Positions 1 through 9,382 of a DNA stretch of 64,000 bases are shown in pieces. The stretch covers positions 620,001 through 684,000 of the forward strand of contig NZ_JABRWJ010000003.1 of assembly GCF_013266755.1 (NCBI RefSeq). The letters run 5' to 3'. How positions within the stretch are numbered: the first letter of the stretch is position 1; each line of letters starts with the position of its first letter. The notes below the pieces were generated by a model. It did no database searches. It was not told the DNA's origin and worked only from the letters and a program-made list of their open reading frames with translations. This stretch comes from Pseudaquabacterium terrae. Its GTDB lineage: Bacteria; Pseudomonadota; Gammaproteobacteria; Burkholderiales; Burkholderiaceae_C. Position numbers and translations under genes: made by a program.

Positions 1-190
1 GGCCGGGCCCGGCGAGCCGCCCTACGTGGCCGCGGGCCAGGCGGTGCGGGCGGGCCAGACGCTGTGCGTGATCGAGGCGATGAAGGTCTTCAACGAAGTG
101 CGCGCCGAGGCCGACGCCGTGGTCGACGCCGTGCTGGTCCGCTCGGGCCAGGAAGTCGACGCCGGCCAGCCGCTGCTGCGCCTGCGCTGA
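1..190 (+). CDS. Biotin carboxyl carrier protein, C-terminal part (5' truncated by window)
   Basis: Only the last 62 or so residues are visible, read from base 2 to the TGA at 188-190. They contain the biotin attachment motif EAMKVFNEV, with the lysine that biotin protein ligase modifies, followed by the usual second half of a biotinyl/lipoyl barrel (VRSGQEVDAGQPLLRLR). The protein should carry carboxybiotin between the biotin carboxylase encoded 9 bases downstream and an acceptor subunit. It begins a run of tightly packed genes with pxpB, pxpC and pxpA, so it probably serves that complex rather than housekeeping acetyl-CoA carboxylase. The N-terminus and start lie outside the window. Confidence 0.9.
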   Translation, partial: AGPGEPPYVAAGQAVRAGQTLCVIEAMKVFNEVRAEADAVVDAVLVRSGQEVDAGQPLLRLR

Positions 191-199
191 AGGACAGCG

Positions 200-1545
<1,346 letters not shown>

Positions 1546-1549
<4 letters not shown>

Positions 1550-2208
1550 GCCGCGTCGATGCAGCATCGGTCAGCCTGCTGGGCACGAGTGCCCTGCTGT
1601 TCGAGGCCCCGGGCGACACCACGCTGCCGACGCAGCAGCGCATCTGGGCGCTCGCCCGCGAGGCCGAGACCTGGCCCGAGGTGCGCGAAGCCATTCCCGG
1701 CATGAACAACCTGATGCTCAGCTTCGCGCGGCCGCCGCTGACGCCGCACGCACTCGAAGCACGGCTGCACAGCGCGTGGCAGACGATCGAGCCGCTGGCG
1801 CTGCGCGGGCGCATCGTCGAGCTGCCGGTGCGATACGGCGGTGACAGTGGGCCGCACATGAACGACGTTATCGAGCACACCGGTCTCGGCATCGACGAGA
1901 TCGTCGAGCGCCACAGCGCGCCGCTCTACCCGGTCTACGCGCTCGGCAGCCACCCGGGCTACTGCTACCTCGGCGGCATGGACCCGAGCCTGGCGACACC
2001 GCGCCGCAAGGTGCCGGTGCTGCGCATTCCCGGCGGCGCGGTGTCGATCGGCGGCGCGCAGACCGGCGTCTCGGCATCCGACGGGCCGAGCGGCTGGAAC
2101 ACCATCGGCTGCACGTCGATGGCCTTCTTCGACCCGACGCGCGACCCGCCCGCGCTGCTGCAGCCCGGTGACAGCATCCGCTTCCGTGTCGAGCAGGTGA
2201 TCCGATGA
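1546..2208 (+). CDS. pxpB: 5-oxoprolinase subunit PxpB (KipI / AHS1 family)
   Basis: This 220-residue protein matches the KipI/allophanate-hydrolase-subunit-1 family across its length. It has the typical C-terminal block [19 protein letters not shown] followed by the GGAQTG and SGWNTIGCT segments. In the PxpABC enzyme it works with PxpC and PxpA to open 5-oxoproline with ATP; homologous domains form part of the carboxyltransferase module of urea carboxylase. The ATG at 1546 overlaps the accC stop, and the stop overlaps the pxpC start at 2205, which fits a stoichiometric complex. A longer in-frame reading upstream exists but runs through accC in another frame, so I reject it. Confidence 0.92.
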
Positions 2209-3197
2209 TCCAGATCCTGTCGACGGGCGCGCTGGCGACGGTGCAGGACCTCGGCCGGGAAGGCGCCTTGCGCTGGGGCGTCGGCAGCTCGGGGGCGATG
2301 GATCCGCTGGCGCTGGCCGCCGGCAACATCCTGCTCGGCAACGACGACGGCGCGGCCGGCATCGAGGTTCCCGTCTTTCCGCTGCGGCTGCGCTTCGACG
2401 CCGATGGCGCGTTCGCGGTCACCGGCGCCGATGTCGATGCGCGCCTGGACGACCGGCCGCTGCTGCCCTGGAGTGCCGTGCGAGCCCGCGCCGGGCAGGT
2501 GCTGCAGCTCGGGCTGCCACGCCGCGGCGGCCACTGGCCCGCGAGCCGCGCCTACGTGTGCCTGGCCGGCGGCATCGACGTGCCGCCGGTGCTGGGCTCG
2601 CGCAGCACGCAGATGCGCGGGGCCTTCGGCGGCCTCGACGGGCGTGCGCTGCGCGCGGCCGACACACTGCGCGCGGGCCGCGCGAGCGGCGAGCCGCCGG
2701 TCGAGGGCCTCGGGCTCCTGCCGCCGGCCTTGAGCCTGCCGCTGCAGGTCGACGGCCTGCCCGCGATGCGGGTGCTGCCGGCGGCGGAATACCACCACTA
2801 CACCGCGGCCTCGCGCGCCGCGTTCTGGGCCGAGCCCTGGAAGATCACCGCGCAAAGCGATCGTTACGGCTACCGACTCGAGGGCCGCCCACTCGAAGCG
2901 GTAGCGGCGATCGAGATGCGCTCGCACGGCATCGTGCCGGGCGTGATCCAGGTGCCGCCGGGCGGCCAGCCGATCGTGCAGATGCGCGACGCGCAGCCGT
3001 CGGGCGGCTACCCGAAGCTGGGCACCGTGATCGAGGCCGACCTGTGGCGCCTGGGCCAGGCCCCCGTCGGCAGCCGCGTGCGCTTCATCGAATGCGACTG
3101 GGACGGCGCACTGGCCGCGCTGGCCGAGACCCGGCGCTGGCTCGACGAGGCGCGCCGCCTGGTCGGGCTGCAGCGCCTGCAGCACACGAGGCAGTGA
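2205..3197 (+). CDS. pxpC: 5-oxoprolinase subunit PxpC (KipA / AHS2 family)
   Basis: A 330-residue member of the KipA/allophanate-hydrolase-subunit-2 family. The N-terminal signature DLGREGALRWGVGSSGAMDP, the middle LAGGIDVPPVLGSRST and the late block GVIQVPPGGQPIVQMRDAQP are all typical. It pairs with PxpB, and the two resemble the fused carboxyltransferase region of urea carboxylase. Its start overlaps the pxpB stop by four bases and its end overlaps or abuts the next gene, so the cluster is translationally coupled. Family assignment is secure. Whether the complex acts on 5-oxoproline or another amide is open, because a biotin carboxylase and carrier are encoded alongside. Confidence 0.92.
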   Translation: MIQILSTGALATVQDLGREGALRWGVGSSGAMDPLALAAGNILLGNDDGAAGIEVPVFPLRLRFDADGAFAVTGADVDARLDDRPLLPWSAVRARAGQVLQLGLPRRGGHWPASRAYVCLAGGIDVPPVLGSRSTQMRGAFGGLDGRALRAADTLRAGRASGEPPVEGLGLLPPALSLPLQVDGLPAMRVLPAAEYHHYTAASRAAFWAEPWKITAQSDRYGYRLEGRPLEAVAAIEMRSHGIVPGVIQVPPGGQPIVQMRDAQPSGGYPKLGTVIEADLWRLGQAPVGSRVRFIECDWDGALAALAETRRWLDEARRLVGLQRLQHTRQ

Positions 3198-3202
3198 GCG
3201 GC

Positions 3203-3622
3203 ATGCGCCCCGACCAGATCCAACAGATCGCCGGCTGGCTGGCGGCCACCGACATCGCGCTGCTCGAGCTGCGCGGCCCCGGCCACACGCTGCTGCTGCG
3301 TCACGACGGTGCTGCGGTCGAGCGCATCACGCCCGGCGACGAGGCGCCGATCGACGTGCCTGCGGCGCCGGACCCGCTGACGGTCAGCGCGCCCTCGCTC
3401 GGCGTCTTCCTGCACCGCCACCCGCTGCGCGCCGAAGCCCTGGCCGCTGCCGGCAGCGCCGTGCAGGCCGGCCAGGTGCTGGGACTGCTGCAGATCGGAC
3501 CGCTGCTGCTGCCGGTGGCGGCACCTGCCGACGCATGCGTGATCGAACTGCTGGCCGACGACGGTGCGGTCGTGGGCTACGGCACGCCGCTGATGGTCTT
3601 GCAGCTCGACACGCCGGCCTGA
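3203..3622 (+). CDS. Biotin-carrier-like protein lacking the biotinyl lysine
   Basis: This 139-residue protein looks like a small biotin carboxyl carrier protein: an N-terminal helical stretch, then VSAPSLGVF (compare V-S-P-x-x-G-T-F in true carriers), then a hammerhead-like barrel ending GYGTPLMVLQ. Where the EAMKM motif should be it reads LLQIGPLLLP, so the biotinylated lysine is replaced by Pro at about residue 100. It therefore cannot carry biotin and may be structural or regulatory. I chose the ATG at 3203; a GTG at 3194 overlapping the pxpC stop is a credible alternative. It sits between pxpC and pxpA. The family call is fairly sure; the role is unknown. Confidence 0.75.
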   Translation: MRPDQIQQIAGWLAATDIALLELRGPGHTLLLRHDGAAVERITPGDEAPIDVPAAPDPLTVSAPSLGVFLHRHPLRAEALAAAGSAVQAGQVLGLLQIGPLLLPVAAPADACVIELLADDGAVVGYGTPLMVLQLDTPA

Positions 3623-3641
3623 CCCCTGGAGGACCCCGACG

Positions 3642-4430
3642 ATGGACATCGATCTCAACGCGGACCTCGGCGAGGGCTTCGGTCCCTGGCGCATGGGCGA
3701 CGACGAGGCGCTGCTCGGCGTGGTGTCCTCGGCCAACGTGGCCTGCGGCTTCCATGCCGGCGACCCGGTGATCATGGAGCGCACGATCCGCATCGCCGGC
3801 GCGCGCGGCGTCGACATCGGCGCGCATGTCGGCTTCCCCGACCGCCAGGGCTTCGGCCGGCGCGTGATGCAGATCGACGCCGGCGAGCTGGCCGCGATGG
3901 TCACCTACCAGCTCGGCGCGCTCGGCGGCATGGCACGCGCGGCCGGCCAGCGCATGACGCACATGAGCTTCCATGGCGCGCTGGGCAACCTGGTCGCGGC
4001 CGATGCCGCCTTGGCCGCGGTGCTGGTGCGCGCGGTGGCGGCCTACGACCCGGCGCTGATCATCAGCTCGTCGAGCAGCTTGGCGATCGAGGGCGCCGCG
4101 GCGGAGAACGGCCTGCGTGTCGCCACCGCCTTCTTGGCCGACCGCGCCTGCGACGACGCGGGCCTGCTGGTGCCGCGCCGCGTGCCGAATTCGGTGATCC
4201 ACGACGAAGCCGCGGTGCTGGCGCGCGTGCGCCAGCTGCTCGCCGACGGCACGGTCACCACCTGGAGCGGCAAGCTGATCGCGATGCGGCCGCGCTCGAT
4301 CCTGGTTCATGGCGACACGCCGGGCGCGCTGGCGCTGGCGCGCAGCTTGCGCAGCGAGATCGAAGGGGCCGGCGGACGCATCGTGCCGATCTCGCAGCAG
4401 CTGGCCGAACAAGGGGCCGCCCAGACATAA
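3642..4430 (+). CDS. pxpA: 5-oxoprolinase subunit PxpA (LamB/YcsF family)
   Basis: This 262-residue protein has the LamB/YcsF hallmarks: the N-terminal MDIDLNADLGEGFG, then SSANVACGFHAGDP, the GAHVGFPD segment and the C-terminal ILVHGDTPGAL. The family has a deacetylase-like barrel and is the catalytic or ring-opening partner of PxpB/PxpC in ATP-dependent 5-oxoprolinase, which yields glutamate from pyroglutamate. The ATG at 3642 follows a purine-rich ribosome site (tggagga) near 3627. It ends the pxp block; an SDR gene starts 83 bases later. Length and motifs are complete. Confidence 0.92.
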   Translation: MDIDLNADLGEGFGPWRMGDDEALLGVVSSANVACGFHAGDPVIMERTIRIAGARGVDIGAHVGFPDRQGFGRRVMQIDAGELAAMVTYQLGALGGMARAAGQRMTHMSFHGALGNLVAADAALAAVLVRAVAAYDPALIISSSSSLAIEGAAAENGLRVATAFLADRACDDAGLLVPRRVPNSVIHDEAAVLARVRQLLADGTVTTWSGKLIAMRPRSILVHGDTPGALALARSLRSEIEGAGGRIVPISQQLAEQGAAQT

Positions 4431-4513
4431 GTGCTGCCTATCGCACCACACCCATTCCGTCTTGGCGCGCCGAGCCCGCGATCGATAGATTTGAATCCAA
4501 CCCGAGGACTCAC

Positions 4514-5266
4514 ATGCCCTTCTCCGACTACAAGACCGCTCTCGTCACCGGCGCCTCGTCGGGCATCGGCGCAGCCGTCGTCGAGCGCCTGTGCAGCGAA
4601 GGCCTGCAGGTGCATGCGCTGGCGCGCAATGCGAAGTCGCTGGCGGCGCTGTCCGAACGCACCGGCTGCATCGCGCACACGCTCGACGTGACCGACCTGG
4701 CCGGCATCACCCGCCTGACGCAGCAGGTGCCGTTCGACGTGCTCGTCAACAACGCCGGTGTCGATCGGCCCAAGTCGTTCCTCCATGCCGACGCCGAGGA
4801 CATCGACCTGCTGGTCGACGTGAACCTGCGCGCGGTGCTGCACCTGTGCCGGCTGGTGGTGCCGGGCATGGTGGCGCGCGACCGCGGTCATGTGGTGAAC
4901 ATCAGCTCGATCGCCGGGGCCTACAACTTCGGCGGCAACTCGACCTACCACGCCACCAAGGCGGCAGTCAGCATGCTGTCGCGCCAGCTGCGCATCGATG
5001 CCTTCGGCAAGCGCGTGCGGGTGACCGAGATCTGCCCCGGCCGCGTGGCCACCGACATCTTCGCGCATGTGCACGGCGACTCGGCCGACACCTACGAGCG
5101 CTTCGTCAAGGGCTTCGAGCTGCCGCAGGCCGCCGACATCGCCAACGCCATCGCCTTCGCCATCGCGGCCCCGGTGGCGGTGAACATCGGCCACATCGAG
5201 ATCACGCCGACTCTGCAGGTGCCCGGCGGACTGCAGACCACGCGCCCGGCTGCGGCGCAGGCCTGA
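4514..5266 (+). CDS. SDR-family NAD(P)-dependent oxidoreductase
   Basis: A 250-residue classical short-chain dehydrogenase. It has the nucleotide-binding TGASSGIG near residue 13, the NNAG motif, the catalytic serine in NISSIAGAY and the YHATK active-site pair. The cofactor preference and substrate cannot be read from the sequence. It is on the same strand as the pxp genes and the amino-acid-type transporter that follows 34 bases later, which suggests it oxidises or reduces a hydroxy or keto compound in that pathway. The ATG at 4514 follows ccgagga at a good distance. The 83 bases before it show no clear promoter. Confidence 0.88.
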   Translation: MPFSDYKTALVTGASSGIGAAVVERLCSEGLQVHALARNAKSLAALSERTGCIAHTLDVTDLAGITRLTQQVPFDVLVNNAGVDRPKSFLHADAEDIDLLVDVNLRAVLHLCRLVVPGMVARDRGHVVNISSIAGAYNFGGNSTYHATKAAVSMLSRQLRIDAFGKRVRVTEICPGRVATDIFAHVHGDSADTYERFVKGFELPQAADIANAIAFAIAAPVAVNIGHIEITPTLQVPGGLQTTRPAAAQA

Positions 5267-5300
5267 GACACCCGGGCGCAGCCGGCACGGAGCACGTCGC

Positions 5301-6002
5301 ATGAAAGGCTTCGACCTGTGGGCGATCCTCTCGAACCCCGAGTTCGGGGCGATGCTGCTGCACGGCGTGAAGTTGACGCTGGTCGTCGCGCTGGCGTCGT
5401 GGCTGCTCGCGATGACGCTGGCGCTGATCCTGCTGGCGCTGCGCCTGGCGCCCAGCCGCATCGCGCAGCGCGGCGTGATGGCCTACGTCTCGTACCACCG
5501 CAACGTGCCGACGCTGGTGCAGTTGATGCTGTGGTACTTCGGCATCGCCAGCCTGCTGCCGGGCCCGCTGCAGGCCTGGTTGTCCGAGCACAGCGCCGAA
5601 GCGGTGTTCGCGATCATCGGCCTCGGGCTGTGCCAGGCCGCGTACTTCAGCGAAGACCTGCGCTCCGGCCTGCGCGCGGTGCCGCCCGGCCAGGCCGAGG
5701 CCGCGCGCGCGCTCGGCCACAGCTTCATCGGCGCGATGCGCCACGTGCTCATGCCCCAGGCCGTGCGCAACGCCATTCCCGCGCTGGTGAACCACAGCGT
5801 CTCGCTGTTCAAGAACAGCAGCCTGGCGATGGCGATCGGTGTTGCCGAGCTGACCCATGCGGTCAAGGAGATCGAGAACCAGAGCTTCCGCACCTTCGAG
5901 ACCTACCTGCTGGCCTCGGTGATGTACCTGGGCTTCTCGCTGCTGATCATGGTCGCCGGCGCGATGCTGGCGCGCCGCGCGCGCATCGCGCAGGCGAGGT
6001 GA
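5301..6002 (+). CDS. Amino-acid-type ABC transporter permease (HisM/GltJ class)
   Basis: This 233-residue inner-membrane protein has about five hydrophobic segments and the EAA loop typical of polar amino-acid importers (EAARALGHSFIGAMRHV, near residue 135), which docks on the ATPase. It begins a four-gene set of two permeases, ATPase and binding protein. The next permease starts 4 bases after its stop. By family it should import a polar amino acid or a close relative. The pxp genes upstream make a lactam or a glutamate-like compound a plausible substrate, but that is inference. Confidence 0.9.
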   Translation: MKGFDLWAILSNPEFGAMLLHGVKLTLVVALASWLLAMTLALILLALRLAPSRIAQRGVMAYVSYHRNVPTLVQLMLWYFGIASLLPGPLQAWLSEHSAEAVFAIIGLGLCQAAYFSEDLRSGLRAVPPGQAEAARALGHSFIGAMRHVLMPQAVRNAIPALVNHSVSLFKNSSLAMAIGVAELTHAVKEIENQSFRTFETYLLASVMYLGFSLLIMVAGAMLARRARIAQAR

Positions 6003-6005
6003 GCG

Positions 6006-6764
6006 ATGGGCGCCGTGTTCGAGATCCTGCGCGACAACTGGCTGCTGCTGCTGGTCGGCCAGTACCCCAACGGCCCGCTGGGCGGCATCGCCTGCACGCT
6101 GATCCTGTCGGTGCTCGGCATCGCGCTGGCGTTCCCGCTCAGCGTCGCGCTGGCGCTGGCGCGCATCTCGCGCTGGCGCTGGCTCAACTGGCCGGCCACG
6201 GCGCTGATCTACGTGGCGCGCGGCGTGCCGCTGCTGATGATCATCCTGTGGGTCTACTTCCTGGTGCCGCTGCTGATCGGCCACAACGTCTCCGGCTTCG
6301 TGACGATGCTGGTGACGCTGGTGCTCTACGAGGGCTGCTACCTGGCCGAGGTGGTGCGCGCCGGCATCGAGGCGCTGCCCAAGGGCCAGATGGAAGCCGC
6401 GCGGGCGCTGGGCCACAGCCACCTCGGCGCGATGCGGCTGGTGATCCTGCCGCAGGCGCTGTTCAACATGCTGCCCAGCATGCTCAGCCAGTTCGTCTCG
6501 ACGATCAAGGAGACGACGCTGGGCTATGTGATCAACGTGCCCGAGCTGACCTTCGCCGCGAACCAGATCAACAACCAGCTGCTGACCAAGCCGTTCCAGG
6601 TGTTCTTCATCCTGGCCGTCATCTACTTCGTCGTCTGCTGGAGCCTGACCTGGGCCGCCACCTGGCTGGAGCGCCGCATCGAGGCCAAGCGCGCCGGCGC
6701 CGGCGGCACGCGCAAGACCGCTGCGAAGCCCGTGCCGGTCGAGCCGCTGGCCGCCGAACCCTGA
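6006..6764 (+). CDS. Amino-acid-type ABC transporter permease (second subunit)
   Basis: A 252-residue integral membrane protein paired with the upstream permease. The periplasmic N-terminus is followed by hydrophobic helices and the coupling loop EAARALGHSHLGAMRLV near residue 132. The segment FVSTIKETTLGYVINVPELT is characteristic of the polar amino-acid transporter family. A charged C-terminal tail rich in Lys, Arg and Ala extends beyond the usual end. It lies 4 bases after the first permease and 18 bases before the ATPase, so the set forms one operon. Confidence 0.9.
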   Translation: MGAVFEILRDNWLLLLVGQYPNGPLGGIACTLILSVLGIALAFPLSVALALARISRWRWLNWPATALIYVARGVPLLMIILWVYFLVPLLIGHNVSGFVTMLVTLVLYEGCYLAEVVRAGIEALPKGQMEAARALGHSHLGAMRLVILPQALFNMLPSMLSQFVSTIKETTLGYVINVPELTFAANQINNQLLTKPFQVFFILAVIYFVVCWSLTWAATWLERRIEAKRAGAGGTRKTAAKPVPVEPLAAEP

Positions 6765-6782
6765 AGTCATTCGAGGCACCCC

Positions 6783-7517
6783 ATGATCAGCTTCAGCAAC
6801 GTCAACAAGTGGTACGGCGACTACCGGGCCCTCACCGACATCAATGCCGAGGTCGCCAAGGGCCAGGTGGTGGTGGTCTGCGGGCCGTCGGGCTCCGGCA
6901 AGTCGACGCTGATCCGCACCGTGAACCGGCTCGAGGAGATTCGGTCCGGTCATATCACGGTCGACGGCAAGGACATGCACGCGCCGATGGGCAGCGCGCA
7001 GCTCAATCGCCTGCGCAGCCGCATCGGCTTCGTCTTCCAGAGCTTCAATCTGTTCCCGCACCTGTCGGCACTCGACAACGTGATGCTCTCGCCGATGCAC
7101 GTCAACGGCGTCAAGCGCGCCGAGGCGCGCGACAAGGCGATGCAGCTGCTCGAGCGTGTCGGCCTCGCGGCCAAGGCGCTGTCGTTCCCCGCGCAACTGT
7201 CCGGTGGCCAGCAGCAGCGCGTGGCAATCGCCCGCGCGCTGGCCATGGAGCCGCCGGCGATGCTGTTCGACGAGCCGACCAGCGCGCTCGACCCGGAGAT
7301 GGTCGGCGAGGTGCTGGCCGTCATGCGCAGCCTGGCCAGCGACGGCATGACGATGATGTGCGTGACCCACGAGATGGGCTTCGCGCGCGAGGTGGCCGAC
7401 CGCGTCTGGTTCATGGACGCCGGCTGCATCCTCGAGTCGGCCGATCCCGAGACCTTCTTTCTCAAGCCGCAGCACCCGCGCGCGCAGCGCTTCCTGTCCG
7501 ATCTGCGTTCGCACTGA
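6783..7517 (+). CDS. Amino-acid-type ABC transporter ATP-binding protein (GlnQ class)
   Basis: This 244-residue cytoplasmic ATPase has Walker A (GPSGSGKST, near residue 37), the signature [15 protein letters not shown], Walker B ([19 protein letters not shown]) and the switch histidine in [15 protein letters not shown]. The wording of the signature and of [16 protein letters not shown] is that of the GlnQ/HisP group serving polar amino-acid importers. It sits directly after the two permeases and 27 bases before the binding protein. All catalytic residues are present. Confidence 0.94.
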   Translation: MISFSNVNKWYGDYRALTDINAEVAKGQVVVVCGPSGSGKSTLIRTVNRLEEIRSGHITVDGKDMHAPMGSAQLNRLRSRIGFVFQSFNLFPHLSALDNVMLSPMHVNGVKRAEARDKAMQLLERVGLAAKALSFPAQLSGGQQQRVAIARALAMEPPAMLFDEPTSALDPEMVGEVLAVMRSLASDGMTMMCVTHEMGFAREVADRVWFMDAGCILESADPETFFLKPQHPRAQRFLSDLRSH

Positions 7518-7544
7518 ACGCGCCCTGCCCCCAAGGAGTCCGTG

Positions 7545-8390
7545 ATGTCGATCCAACGTTCCCTCTTCTCCATCGCCGTTCCCGCGCTGTGCATGGGACT
7601 GGCCAGCGTCGCGGCCAACGCCGACCAGCTGCAGGACATCCAGCAGCGCAAGGAGCTGCGTTGCGGCACGTTTGCCGACGTGCCGCCCTTCGCCGCGCCG
7701 GACCCGAAGACGCGCGAGATGGTCGGCTTCGACGTCGACATGTGCCAGGCGATCGCCAAGCGCCTCGGTGTCGCCGCGAAGATCACGCCGCTATCGGTCG
7801 AAGCGCGCGTGCCCGAGGTCAAGATGGGCCGCGTCGACATCACCGTCGCCAACCTCGCCTACACCCTCGGGCGGGCCGAGCAGATCCAGTTCAGCGATCC
7901 GTACTACCTGGCCAAGGAGATGCTCGCCGTCAAGGCCAGCGACCCGTCGAACAGCAAGGCCGACTACAAGGGCAAGCGGCTGGCATCGACCAAGGGCTCG
8001 ACCTCGGAGCTGTCGATCAAGATGAACGGCTCCGAGCCGGTGACCTTCCAGGACACCGGCTCCGCGTACATGGCCGTGCAGCAGAACAAGGCGCTGGGCA
8101 TGGTGGCCAACACGATGACGATCACCAAGCTCGTCAACCAGTCCAAGGCGGGCGGCATCGAGCTGAAGATGATTCCCGAACCGATGGCCTTCCAGCCGAT
8201 CGGCGTGGGCATGAAGAAGGACGAACCGGCGTTGCTGGCCAAGATCAACGAGACCCTGCTGGCGATGGACAAGGCCGGCGAGATCAATCAGATCTGGGCC
8301 AAGTGGCTGGGGCCGAACACCGAGTTCAAGATGGTCCGCGAAGACAAGGTCGTGCCGTTGACGGAGCTGAAGTTCACGCCCTTGCCTTGA
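7545..8390 (+). CDS. Periplasmic amino-acid-type binding protein (SBP family 3)
   Basis: A 281-residue secreted protein. A signal peptide of about 27 residues ends near ANA-DQ, and the mature part opens with the family 3 pattern (RKELRCGTFADVPPFA, then GFDVDMCQAIAKRLG). It captures substrate for the transporter just upstream. I prefer the ATG at 7545 over the GTG at 7542 because it lies about 6 bases from the aaggag ribosome site at 7533-7538. Its substrate is not readable from sequence. It is the last gene of the plus-strand run; the next genes are convergent. Confidence 0.9.
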   Translation: MSIQRSLFSIAVPALCMGLASVAANADQLQDIQQRKELRCGTFADVPPFAAPDPKTREMVGFDVDMCQAIAKRLGVAAKITPLSVEARVPEVKMGRVDITVANLAYTLGRAEQIQFSDPYYLAKEMLAVKASDPSNSKADYKGKRLASTKGSTSELSIKMNGSEPVTFQDTGSAYMAVQQNKALGMVANTMTITKLVNQSKAGGIELKMIPEPMAFQPIGVGMKKDEPALLAKINETLLAMDKAGEINQIWAKWLGPNTEFKMVREDKVVPLTELKFTPLP

Positions 8391-8407
8391 GCGCAGGAAG
8401 GCCGTGT

Positions 8408-8422
8408 CGCTTCAAGGAAGCG
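8408..8422. terminator. Short hairpin between convergent genes, possible terminator
   Basis: CGCTTC-AAG-GAAGCG is a perfect 6-bp stem with a 3-base loop, lying between the stop of the binding protein (8390) and the stop of the convergent GFA-family gene (8456). No T tract follows on either strand, so it may only weaken read-through. Confidence 0.3.
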
Positions 8423-8455
8423 GGCCGAGCATCCGCATGCGAACCGCTCCGACGC

Positions 8456-8842
8456 TCAGTCGAGGAAGGTCCAGGTGTCCGCGCCATCGAGATGGCGCAC
8501 CGTCACCGACCTGCGCAGCTCGGGCGGAAAGTTCAGCAGGTTCACGCCGTGCTTGCCGCCGGGTTCCGGGTTCAGCGGCTCCCAGTGGGTCGCGCAGCCG
8601 CAGTGCCGGCAGCGCACGGTGCGCAGGGTCTTGTCGCCCCACATGTACTCCTGTGTCTCGCCGGGATGCCCCGTGACCTCGACCGTGCCGAACTCGTAGT
8701 AGACCCACAGCCCGCCCAGGCGCCGGCAGAGCGAGCAGTTGCAGCTCGTCGCCTTCTCGGGCACAGCGGGCAGCGTGAGCCGCACGGCGCCGCAGTGGCA
8801 GGAGCCCTGGAGAAGCGAAGCGGGATCAGCGTTATCGGTCAT
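8456..8842 (-). CDS. GFA-family (Mss4-like) zinc protein
   Basis: A 128-residue protein of the glutathione-dependent formaldehyde-activating (GFA) fold. It has the metal motifs CHCGAVRL near residue 15, CNCSLCRR near residue 34 and CRHCGCATHWEPL near residue 80. Family members bind zinc and range from S-hydroxymethylglutathione-related proteins to proteins of unknown role, so no specific reaction can be assigned. The ATG at 8842 overlaps the stop of the MaoC-family gene (8839), so the two are co-translated. I rejected a longer N-terminal reading because it runs back into that gene. Confidence 0.82.
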   Translation of the reverse strand: MTDNADPASLLQGSCHCGAVRLTLPAVPEKATSCNCSLCRRLGGLWVYYEFGTVEVTGHPGETQEYMWGDKTLRTVRCRHCGCATHWEPLNPEPGGKHGVNLLNFPPELRRSVTVRHLDGADTWTFLD

Positions 8843-9294
8843 GGCGTTCCGTTCTGGAGTGGATGGCGCAGCCGGACCAACACGGTATCGAGGTGGGTCA
8901 TGACGGTGACGCCGGTCTGGTTGATGAGCGAAAAGCGGATTGTCACGATGCCGCGGTCGGGCTTGGAGCTCGACAGGCGCCGGCTGAGCCACTCCAGCTT
9001 CAGGACCACCGAGTCCCCCGGACGCAGGGGCGCGAGGAAGCGAACCTCATCGTAGCCGAGCGAGGCGATCACGGCCTGCCGCTGCGGCAGGCCGTGCACC
9101 AGCCGCTGCTTGACCGCCAGCATGTACAGGCCCGGCGCGGTGATGCTGCCGAAGGCCTCGACGCCGGCCTCGTCGTCGATGTGAAAAGGCATCGGATCCC
9201 AGCGACGGGCGAAGTGAATCAACTCGTCACGATCGATCGCCTGCGGCGGGCTGACGAGGCTTTCGCCCGGATTCATGTCCTCGTAGAAGAGCAC
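8839..9294 (-). CDS. MaoC-family dehydratase (hot-dog fold)
   Basis: This 151-residue protein matches MaoC-like hydratases that act on acyl-CoA thioesters: FYEDMNPGES at the start, FARRWDPMPFHIDDEAG containing the hydratase-type Asp/His pair near residues 33-38, and RPGDSVVLKLEWL later. The start is GTG at 9294 with a good aaggaa ribosome site upstream on this strand. It is divergent from the aldehyde dehydrogenase at 9383, and the shared intergenic region holds one GntR-type operator, so it may belong to the same regulon. Substrate unknown. Confidence 0.85.
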   Translation of the reverse strand: MLFYEDMNPGESLVSPPQAIDRDELIHFARRWDPMPFHIDDEAGVEAFGSITAPGLYMLAVKQRLVHGLPQRQAVIASLGYDEVRFLAPLRPGDSVVLKLEWLSRRLSSSKPDRGIVTIRFSLINQTGVTVMTHLDTVLVRLRHPLQNGTP

Positions 9295-9338
9295 GGGGTT
9301 CCTTCACGTCAAGGTTCAAATAATATGCCTTAAACCGT

Positions 9339-9352
9339 TTTTGTGCATAAAC
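9339..9352. promoter_or_regulatory. Putative GntR operator, aldehyde dehydrogenase / MaoC divergent region
   Basis: The core TTGTGCATAA starts at about 9341 and is part of TTTTGTGCATAAAC. It is about 40 bases before the aldehyde dehydrogenase start and about 45 from the MaoC-family start. The same 12-base word, or its reverse complement, occurs in front of four other units of this region, including the GntR gene. Coordinates may be off by one or two bases. Confidence 0.65.
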
Positions 9353-9382
9353 TTGGGCGCTATCCCACTTCCTGGAGACAGC

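Noticed and set aside
3194-3622. The carrier-like gene as a frameshifted pseudogene of a true carrier
   Set aside because: The frame is open throughout and aligns on both sides of the missing EAMK motif; the change is a substitution, not a shift.
5202-7556. Very long open frame on the minus strand opposite the ABC transporter genes
   Set aside because: Its product is low-complexity His/Arg/Gln/Asp-rich sequence typical of antisense frames in high-GC DNA, and the plus strand holds four clear transporter genes.
5318-9055. A 1245-codon open frame on the plus strand
   Set aside because: It runs across four well-supported genes in another frame and is rich in Arg, Ala and Gly without any domain.
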